Source: Diploscapter coronatus
Lineage: Eukaryota > Nematoda > Chromadorea > Rhabditida > Rhabditidae
Length of the DNA: 64,000 nt
Reading direction: 5' to 3'
Assembly: GCA_964036155.1 (NCBI GenBank)
Contig: OZ038422.1
Coordinates: 36,727,201 to 36,791,200 of the forward strand
Below the pieces are notes generated by a model. It searched no databases and was not told where the DNA came from. It saw only the letters and a list, made by a program, of their open reading frames with translations. Position 1 is the stretch's first letter. Each line of letters begins with the position of its first letter. The position numbers and the translations under genes are program-made. This document shows positions 39,561 through 48,900 of this stretch, piece after piece.

Positions 39561-39566
39561 AATAAA
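39561..39566 (+). terminator. Polyadenylation signal of the 423-residue gene
   Basis: AATAAA 150 nt after the stop codon in AT-rich DNA; the SDS22 start codon follows about 395 nt later. Confidence 0.6.
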
Positions 39567-39961
39567 GTTTGTACAGTAAGTCGAAAAGTCTCAATGATTT
39601 CTATTTTTTCCTTCTCGATACTGCCTTTCATTTTCTAAAAATTGACGATGTTTGAGAAATGACATTCAACGTTGGAACATTAGCTTTTCCATCTTGGACA
39701 GAAGTCAAGTCAGTTAAGTATGATTCTCAAACTTTTCTATAAAAGTTATGAAACCATTACCATTTGCTGGCTATAAATCAAAAATGGCGATAAATTTCTA
39801 ACTTTCTTTCAACTTATCATTGGCTTATAAAGCAAATTTCTCTAGATTTCCATTTCTGCAATAATGCAACTCGATTGAACTTTGAATGTGCGAATTGGCA
39901 TTCGAGATGAGCTGCTGCATCAGAATGCATTTTCTTATCATTACCGTTTTGTGCTCTCGAA

Positions 39962-42611
39962 ATGTCGGCAGAAGTGAAAGAGGTAGCTGCTGAATTGCTG
40001 GAAGACAGGGAGGAAGATGGGCAGAAAAAGGAGAACGCTGATGAGGTGAGAAGCGAGAAAGATGGAGAAGGTACACAATATGAAAGCAGAAACAGTGAAG
40101 AGTACTGTTACTTTCTATCTTCGCTCATGAAAGTTTTCTAAAAAAATGAAACTTCTAGGCGACGAGCTCTGACTTCGACACGGACAGTATGCCGTCGTCG
40201 TGTGCAACGGCGATCGAGCAGACTGCAGAACAGAAGCCTGTCGAATTCGAGATAGTCTACGTGCATGTAAGCAGAGTTCAACGTAGACGAATGCTTGAAG
40301 TGGCAATCTTTTTTTAGTGAATTTGTAAATTTCACTAATGACTGAAATATGAAATAACCCCCTGCATTTATTCATTGATGAATAGAAGAAGAACAACAAC
40401 AAAACGATAAATTGCAGATCCCCGAGGATGCAAAGGAAGTGGACCTGACTCGGCACAGAATGAAGACCATCTACGGCCTGGGGACGTTCATGCAGGTCGA
40501 GAAGCTCTGCCTCCGGTGGAATCTGCTCAAGCGGATCGAGAATCTCGACTGCACTGCCAACACGCTCACTGAACTCGATCTATATGACAATCAGGTGAGG
40601 TGACGTGAAGATCAACTTGGATACGCCTACTTTGCTCATGTTATATTTGTACACAAATGGGATGGATGCGTGGAAGTGTAGAAAGAGTAGAATTAAGATT
40701 TGAGATTACTTGTGTTGTTTTGCTCGGTTCGTTCCTATTGAGTTCGAGTCAAGTCACAACATTTCTATTATCAATTTATTTGCATTGATGCACAAAGTTC
40801 ACGGAGGAGTATAAAGCTAGACTTTATTGAAAAATATGCTTTGTACGATCTTGAACATTATGTTTCATGTCAGTCATGAAAGAGGTCTGACTATTGAAGA
40901 AAATACAATAGTTCACGATGAATTCTCTTTTAGATCGAGAAGATCGAAAACCTGAGCGCCTTGGCGAATCTGGTCACTCTGGATCTGTCCTACAATCGAA
41001 TTGCAGTCATCGAGGGACTCGACCAGCTGGTCAATCTGAAGACACTCTACTTTGTCCACAACAAAATCACCAGGATTGAAGGGCTCGACAAGGTGTGTTA
41101 TTAATTGACAAAGTGGTTGCAATCAAGAGCAAATATATTTTTCAGCTCATCAATTTGGAGTACTTGGAACTGGGCGACAACAGAATCAAGAAGATCGAGA
41201 ATCTGGACAACAACGTCAATTTGAAGAGGTGAGAATTGAATTTAAAGTGATCAGAATTTTTTATTGACAAATATAATATAGCCTTTCTTCATATTTTTGA
41301 AATAGTTTTATTATCTACATTTTCTATGCACGAGCATAAACTATGAGAAACTGGTCTTCATGAAAATATTCCATTCCAAAAAAACAAACTCAAATAGCAG
41401 ACTGTTCCTTGGCGCGAACCAGATCCGCAACATCGAGAACGTCTCGCATCTGCACAGTCTGGAAGTGCTCAGTCTGCCCGCCAACGCCATCATCCACATT
41501 CAGGTCTGTTAGAGAGGAATTGAAAGAGACAAGACAGAATTGCAGGGACTTGAAGGACTGCACAATCTGAGGGAGATCTACTTCTCGCAGAACGGCATAC
41601 AGCACGTCAAAGGCTTCCCGCACAATCCAAAACTTGAGGTTTGCAATAATTTCATCACTAAACCATAATTAGTTTTTCATCATTTCTCCTTTCATGATAA
41701 TTTCATAATATCAAGGCAAGAATGGGGAAATTTGAGTAGAAGATTTAGGAATTCTCATACTATTTCGTCACATTTCATATTTTGACGTTTCACGCTACCC
41801 TTTCTATCTTCCTATATATCCTATTTCTATTTTTAATGAAATGGAACGATATTTTCGGACATACTGAAATCTCGCAATCCACAACCTGACGAAACAGTAA
41901 ATAAGGTGAGGAGATGGTAGAGTAATTTTAACTTTTGACAATACTATCTCTTCAAGTTGCGAGATTTCCAAATTACTATATTTTCTCAAGATAAGAATAA
42001 AAAATAAGGAATAAGATTGAGCATCTATATTCAGATCCTGGACCTGAATCAGAACCGCGTCGAGTCCGTGAAAGACATCCGCCATCTGCAGAATCTGACG
42101 GACTTCTGGGCGAAGGGCAACAAGGCAAGTCGGTTCTCTACAATATTAATTTGCAAAGAACAAAATGCGCATTTGAGGATTAGAAAATGCAACACTAGTT
42201 TTCATTTTGTTATTTTATTCACAAAAACTTAGCTAATATTTGCAAGTAATGAAAGTAAATGAATAGTTTGTAGCTGGCCGACTGGTCTGTGTTCGACGAG
42301 CTGGAGCATCTGCCTCGTTTGTCGTTCGTTTACTTGGATGATAACCCATTCTCCAACAACAATGAAACTTACAGGTGGGTGATAAGGAGTTTTTCAAAGT
42401 ACGGGAAAATTCAATGATTTGTCACTCAAGTTAATGAGAAGAATGAAATTAACCTAGTCACTTTCAAATCAGACGATTCATTCATTCATTCACGATCCAT
42501 GATTGTTGCAGAGCGAAGGCAGTCCGCCTGCTGCCTCAAGTGCGCCGTCTGGACGCGCAGTTCGTGAAGGACGAGAGTATGGGGGTGAGACCGTGGAAGA
42601 CAGACAAATAG
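39962..42611 (+). CDS. sds-22: SDS22 / PPP1R7, regulatory subunit of protein phosphatase 1
   Basis: Ten exons join in frame: 39962-40045, 40159-40266, 40418-40594, 40934-41092, 41146-41228, 41401-41503, 41546-41638, 42035-42124, 42274-42374 and 42512-42611, giving 365 residues. After an acidic N-terminus of about 65 residues come some eleven to twelve 22-residue SDS22-class repeats, such as KIENLSALANLVTLDLSYN and RIEGLDKLINLEYLELGDN. An LRR cap follows (FWAKGNKLADW, YLDDNPFSNN). The family forms a solenoid that binds and controls nuclear PP1 and is involved in chromosome segregation. The intron after NK at 42124 begins with GC (AAG|GCAAGT), a GC-AG intron: the frame across it is exactly that expected for the family. 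A poly(A) signal lies at 42667. Confidence 0.96.
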
Positions 42612-42666
42612 GATAAGTAGTAGATGAACAGACAGACAAACGGGACATATTCCCATCATAACTGTC

Positions 42667-42672
42667 AATAAA
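42667..42672 (+). terminator. Polyadenylation signal of the SDS22 gene
   Basis: AATAAA 55 nt after the stop codon; the next gene converges from the minus strand, with its own signal at 42930-42935. Confidence 0.7.
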
Positions 42673-42929
42673 GAGTCTTTGAAAATAGAGAGCAGTTGTT
42701 ATCCACCGAACTACATATATGAAAGCCTACTAATCCTATAAAGAAAATTGAAGCATTCGTGACATGCATGCCATGAGTTTTCAAATTCTATTGGGGAAAA
42801 ATTCAAGCTTGCACACTATTCTTGAGACATGATTTTAAAGTACAAAACCATCTTCATTTTTGATTCGTTGATAAGAATATCTCAAAATGAAACTTCTTTG
42901 AAAGTTCATTCACATTCAACAATGAATTA

Positions 42930-42935
42930 TTTATT
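42930..42935 (-). terminator. Polyadenylation signal of the micro-exon gene
   Basis: TTTATT on the plus strand, AATAAA on the minus strand, 21 nt after the stop of the micro-exon gene. Its closeness to the stop supports the called C-terminal exon. Confidence 0.65.
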
Positions 42936-42956
42936 TCTCAAAACACCAAAAAACAC

Positions 42957-45900
42957 TCAAGCAAACGCTTGTGCACAGAAAGCAAATGTGAAAACGAATG
43001 GAGCAGCAGGCTGTGGAGTTGCAGTATTCTTGGCAATCTTGTATTGAGGTGGAGTGGTGGCATTGTTGACATAGAAATTGAATGCCACGGCATTAATGAC
43101 ACTGTAGCACGAGCAGTCGATAGCTTCAGCGTTGTCGCCCTTCGATGTTACTCCCAACGGATACACGTGGAGTGTTTCATCTCCAGCGCCCGGGCACTTA
43201 TCGGCAGGACTATCGAACACCGTTATCACGTTTATGGCTAAAAATATTAGTGCATTAAACTTTTAAATACCATATTCTTCAACTGACGTCGCACTTGCTT
43301 CGCCTAGAGTAAGTTGTACTTAAATACGTTTTTGAATGGTATCTAAGAAATACCAAAAATGCATATTGAACTCACTCTCTACCTGATGCAAATGCCCAGT
43401 CGATTGAAAACTCGATACTTCTGCATAAACTTGGTTATATTACTTACTGCTATTCAGGCATAGAAGTGAATTAGGGCAGGCTCTATCATTCGTCTCCTGA
43501 TAGCACTGCTTGCGCAACATACCGATGCTGAAATAACTCTTTAATTAGAAATGAATTTCCGATTTTTCTCTTACCATGTTGTCGAGCCATTTTTACACGG
43601 TGTCAAATAATCATACGATACATTCGATGCGTTTTTATAGTCAGAATAGATGATTTGTCGACTTGGTACTGTGCAAGACGATGGCGCGGTCGTAGTGGTC
43701 ATAGCGGTTGTAGTGGCCATAGTGGTCGTAGGAATCGTAATACCGGGGTCTCTCCCTTAAATGTACAATTATTTTATTATTAGAAATATTTTGCGCATCA
43801 AGGTACAATTTGATTTGTGTACAGTAGCGAATAAAAGTCTTCGACCAGCTTGCATTTTTAATTATTTTACTGATTTTTCGACCCTATTTTTAAAATTTAT
43901 TTCACAAATATTTTATTACATTTTTGCAAGCTTTTTCAGATAAAACCTCGCGAATATCACACTCAGGAGCTGAAAGAAAAATGCATTGCTGCTGTATCCA
44001 AAAGTAAGTCGATTCGCAAAGCTGCAGCAGATTTTGGACTTCCGTACACAACGGTTCGTGGACGGACTGCTATTGTGAAATCAGGTAGACCACGTACTGT
44101 TAAGAAAAAATCTGGAAGACCCAAAAAACAACCCACAGAAAAGACTGATAAATGCATCATTCGCATTTCAAAAGCGAACCCTCGTCTGACTGCGCGTCAA
44201 ATTTTACCTTCGATCCAATGCAGGATCGAAAAACATCTCACTTTTCCGAATATTTGAAAATAATTATATATTAAGGTTAATTTTACTCTTCTTTTGCCTC
44301 TCTCTGTAGAATCACCGAAAAATTGGCAATGATATCTACTATAAATATAAGTAGGACTGTCCGTAGGGCACGTTTTGCAAAATTCTTCCAAATCTTCTTC
44401 CCGGAGTTTTTATTTACATCTATATTCGGACGAAACGTTAGTCATTATAAATTTAGCATTCACGATGATTTTTTAAATTTATATATTTGTTTTAAGAGTG
44501 AATGTCTGAGAAGGCTATTATAGCTCATGCTTGAAAACTATGAGGCTGATGAGAAGTGCGCTCCATTGCTAATTCATTCTTACCTAATTTGGTGATAAAA
44601 TGAAGCTAGCATTTTTCCCTTTCCCCTTTGCACTCTACAAGTCTCTTTCCAGAGTCGAGAAAGAGGAAATAGTCGTAAGATAGTGGCAAAAGGGGAAGTA
44701 TGCATTGCACAACGAAATAAACTCCACTGTCCACTCGTATGAAACATAATATCTCTGATCAGGTAAAAAGTCTTACCAATCACTCCTTTAGCGTAATCTG
44801 AAATTGATAAATTATATAAGATGATAAATAGGATATAAAAGCATAATTTTCTCGAGTTTGTCTGCCTATTAAGAGTGGATGTCTGAGAAGGCTATTATCG
44901 TTCATGCTTGAAAAATGTGAGGCTGATGAGAAGTGCGTTCCATTGCCAACTAATTCATTCTTGCCCAATTTGGTGATAAAATAAAGCTAGCATTTTTCCC
45001 TTTGCACTCTACCCTACGACAATTATCTTTTCAGCGGGGAGAAAGGGAATAGTCGTAAGATAGTGGCAAAAGGGGGAGGTGTGCATTGCACAGCGAAATA
45101 GACTCAACTGCCCACTCTTATGAAGCAAGTAATATCTCTGATCAGGTAAAGAGACTTACCAAGAAGTTCGTTAACGACTCCTGAAATTGATAAATTATAT
45201 AAGATGAAAATAGGATCTAAAAGCACAATTTTCTTATTGAGTTTGTCTATTAAAAGTGAATGTCTGAGAAGGCTATTATCGTTCATGCTTGAAAAATGTG
45301 AGGCTGATGAGAAGTACGCTCCATTGCTAATTCATTCTTGCCCAATTTGATGATAAAATAAAGCTAGCATTTTCCCCTTCCTTTTTGCACTCTACCTTAC
45401 GACAATTCTCTTCTAGCGGGGAGAAAGAGGGAATAGTCGTAAGATAGTGGCAAAAGGGAAGGTGTGCATTGCACAGCGAAATAGACTCAACTGCCCACTC
45501 GTATGAAACAAGTAATATCTCTGATCAGGTAAAAAGACTTACCAGCTAGTCTCAGGAAGAGCACTGAAATTGATAAATTATATAAGATGAAAATAGGATC
45601 TAAAAGCACAATTTTCTTATTGAGTTTGTCTATTAAAAGTGAATGTCTGAGAAGGCTATTATCGTTCATGCTTGAAAAATGTCAGACTGATGAGAAATGA
45701 GCTCCATTGCTAATTCATTCTTGCCCAATTTGGTGATAAAATGAAGCTAGCATTTTTCCTTTTCCCCTTTGCATTCTACCTTACGACAATTATCTTTCCA
45801 GCGGGGAGAAAGGGAATAGTCGTAAGATAGTGGCAAAAGGGAAGGTGTGCATTGCACAGCGAAATAGACTCAACTGCCCACTCGTATGAAACAAGTAATA

Positions 45901-48900
45901 TCTCTGATCAGGTAAAGTCTTACGTTTAAGTCCGACAAAGATTGCTGAAATTGATAAATTATATAAGATAAAAAATAGAATCTAAATCATAATTCTCTTC
46001 CTGAGTGTGTTTATTAGACGTCTGAGAAGGCTATTATCGCCATGCTTGAAAAATGTGAGGCTGATGGGAAGTGCGTTCCATTGCCAACTAATTCATTCTT
46101 GCCCAATTTGGCGATAAAATGAAGCTAAAGTTTTTCCAAATTTGCAGCTTCATTTTATCGCCAAATTCGACTCTCACTTGAGACACCTTGTATATTAGTT
46201 TGACACAAATGGGAAATTGGCAAGCATTTTCCCCTTTGCACTCTACCCTACGACAATTATCTTTCCAGCGGGGAGAAAGGGAATAGTCGTGAGATAGTGG
46301 CAAAAGGGAAGGTGTGCATTGCATAGCGAGATAGACTCAACTGCCCACTCTTATGAAGCAAATAATATCTCTGATCAGGTAAAAAGACTTACGAGATAGT
46401 ATCGGGATATCTGAAATTGATAAATTATATAAGATGAAAAATAGAATCTAAATCATAATTCTCTTCCTGAGTGTGTTTATTAGACGTCTGAGAAGGCTAT
46501 TATCGCCATGCTTGAAAACTATGAGGCTGATGAGAAGTGCGTTCCATTGCCAACTAATTCATTCTTGCCCAATTTGGCGATAAAATGAAGCTAAAGTTTT
46601 TCCAAATTTGCAGCTTCATTTTATCGCCAAATTCGACTCTCACTTGAGACACCTTGTATATTAGTTTGACACAAATGGGAAATTGGCAAGAATTTTCCTC
46701 TTTGCACTCTACCTTACGACAATTCTATCCAGAGGGGAGAAAGAGAGAATAGCCGTAAGATAGTGGCAAAAGGGAAGGTGTGCATTGCACAGCGAGATAA
46801 ACAACTGCCCACTCGTATGAAGCAAATAATATCTCTGATCAGGTAAAGACTTACTAAAAGGCGCACTGATATCTGAAATTGATAAATTATATAAGATAAA
46901 AAGTAGGATCTAAAAGCATAATTTCCTTCCCGAGTCTGTTTATTAGATGTCTGAGAAGGCTATTATCGCCATGCTTGAAAAATGTGAGGCTGATGAGAAG
47001 TGCGTTCCATTGCCAACTAATTCACCCATTCAAAAGGGTTTTATATTAAAAAATAAAAGCGGAGGTTGTTTTATTCGTGAAAAGCGCTCGATTTGTATCC
47101 AAGTGATTCCCACGAAAGGAGATCAACCAATATTTTTTTTAAATCTCGACGTCCGTTGCTCGTACATCACCCAGGTAAAAATATTTTTGCGACTGATTCC
47201 ATATTTGAGGGACTTTCACCTGCGAATAAAACCGACGCGCCTCCTAGATAGTTTGATTAATTCATATTTATTCTTGTAGAATGCACGTTTAACAATCGGA
47301 GAATATTCTTTCAGTGATCTCACAAAGATAACTCATAAATGATGATGTAAATATCCATTAGAAAGAAATTGTAATGCTCTGCCGGGTTCTGTAAGGTAGT
47401 GGCAAGAGGACAGTACCTTTTCCCAGACAAGTGCCTTGCGAGCGTCGGTGATTAGAATAATCTGTCTATTTGGTAGCAGTGAATTAATAAAGTTTATATC
47501 AGAACAAACGAAAAGAATAAGAATAAATATCTTCCCAGTAAGAGCCATATCATGCGACAAAACATCATTACTTGTGCGTTAGAACAGAAATATTTTTATT
47601 AATAAGATTCAAAGGAAGCGCGTCGGTTTTATTCGCAGGTGAAAGTCCCTCAAATATGGAATCAGTCGCAAAAATATTTTTACCTGGGTGATGTACGAGC
47701 AACGGACGTCGAGATTTAAAAAAAATATTGGTTGATCTCCTTTCGTGGGAATCACTTGGATACAAATCGAGCGCTTTTCACGAATAAAACAACCTCCGCT
47801 TTTATTTTTTTAATATAAAACCCTTTTGAATGGGTTGATCTCTTTTCATTTCAAAACGAAGTTTTGACTATTAAAAATATCTGCAGAATCCGAAATAACA
47901 TGCAAGTAATTCGTGTTCAACGTGGTCGATTGATGTTGGTGGACTTTTTAGTGAATTTTGTAAGGCACAATGATCCACATCCAAATTCTGTCTTCATTTA
48001 CAGACAACCATTTAGTTCCCAAGTGATGATTATCATCGTGCTGGAATATATAATGAATTTTTTCGTTCAAAACGAAACGACCGCATTTCGAAAAACAATT
48101 CATTTCTCTAACAGCACTCACTTTTATGGCAAGTATCGTATACCAAAATGTTTCTAATCAACTGGGCTATAATAATATGCAATAAAATCGGGTACCATTT
48201 GCGTTTTACGAACGTGCTGATCGAAAATGTCGGAAAAATTTATCAATGAAAGTTGTTTATCTCATTGCGACGAAGAGTTTGATGCCAAATTTGACAAATT
48301 GATGCTTTTTAACGATTTTTGAATTTTCGAGTACGACATTCTCTACAACGTAAACAACGCGCGCCCGAGCTCCAGGACCTCGATTTTCGGATTCTCCACC
48401 CTCGATTACATTACTAGGGACCATTTCCAGGAAAATAATTTTGGGGCTGTACCGTCTTTCCCAGTAATGCTTCACTTTTGTATAGAATGGCCGATATGTC
48501 GACGTCAAAATGCGATCTTTCGTCGTCAATCAGACGCTAGAACGATTTGTCTATCAATTTCCTGCGTTTTTGTGCAAAAAAAAAGAATTTCAATTTTTGA
48601 CTTCAGAATCCTCAGTCGACTCATTCGGAGAAATTTTGAGATATTCCAGAAAGTCGAAATGCGATTTTCAAGAGGCTGTCACGAAAATTTTTGTTAATAA
48701 AAAGTTTAATATTTTTACATTTTTAGAAAGTACTCATCAAGTGTTATCTAAATACAAAATTTGAGCGTTTCTACTATTCGTTTTTATACTCTAATTTTGG
48801 CTTGAAAATGAGATATTTGGACTTTCAAAGTACCATAACTCGCTTATATCTGAACCAAAATCGACGTTCTTTTTTTTAATCGACGTGGAATGGCGAGCTC

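Larger units (their letters stand above)
44480..47024 (-). repeat. Tandem intron-exon array, main block (six micro-exons)
   Basis: A unit of about 380 bp, or about 460 bp where an extra palindromic insert is present, is repeated head to tail. On the plus strand each starts around ATGTCTGAGAAGGCTATTAT (44499, 44879, 45260, 45643, 46018, 46485, 46947). The copies are nearly identical over most of their length, including the block CTGAAATTGATAAATTATAT that is the 3' splice site on the minus strand and the GACTTAC donor block. The differences concentrate in the 18-21 nt between those two signals, which are the micro-exons of the gene. Each unit also has an inverted repeat of about 90 nt. Confidence 0.9.

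Noticed and set aside
45104..45669. Repeated 60-codon minus-strand frames starting MNDNSLLRHSLLID
   Set aside because: They are read-through of intron and micro-exon in the array units; the identical part is intronic, and only the short differing part is coding.
44480..47024. CRISPR-like array
   Set aside because: Repeats are about 380 bp with 18-21 nt variable parts, the reverse of a CRISPR layout, and the variable parts are bounded by splice sites in a eukaryotic gene.
47864..48157. 97-codon plus-strand frame in the insertion
   Set aside because: No recognisable domain and no splice or start signals; the region is AT-rich transposon filler.
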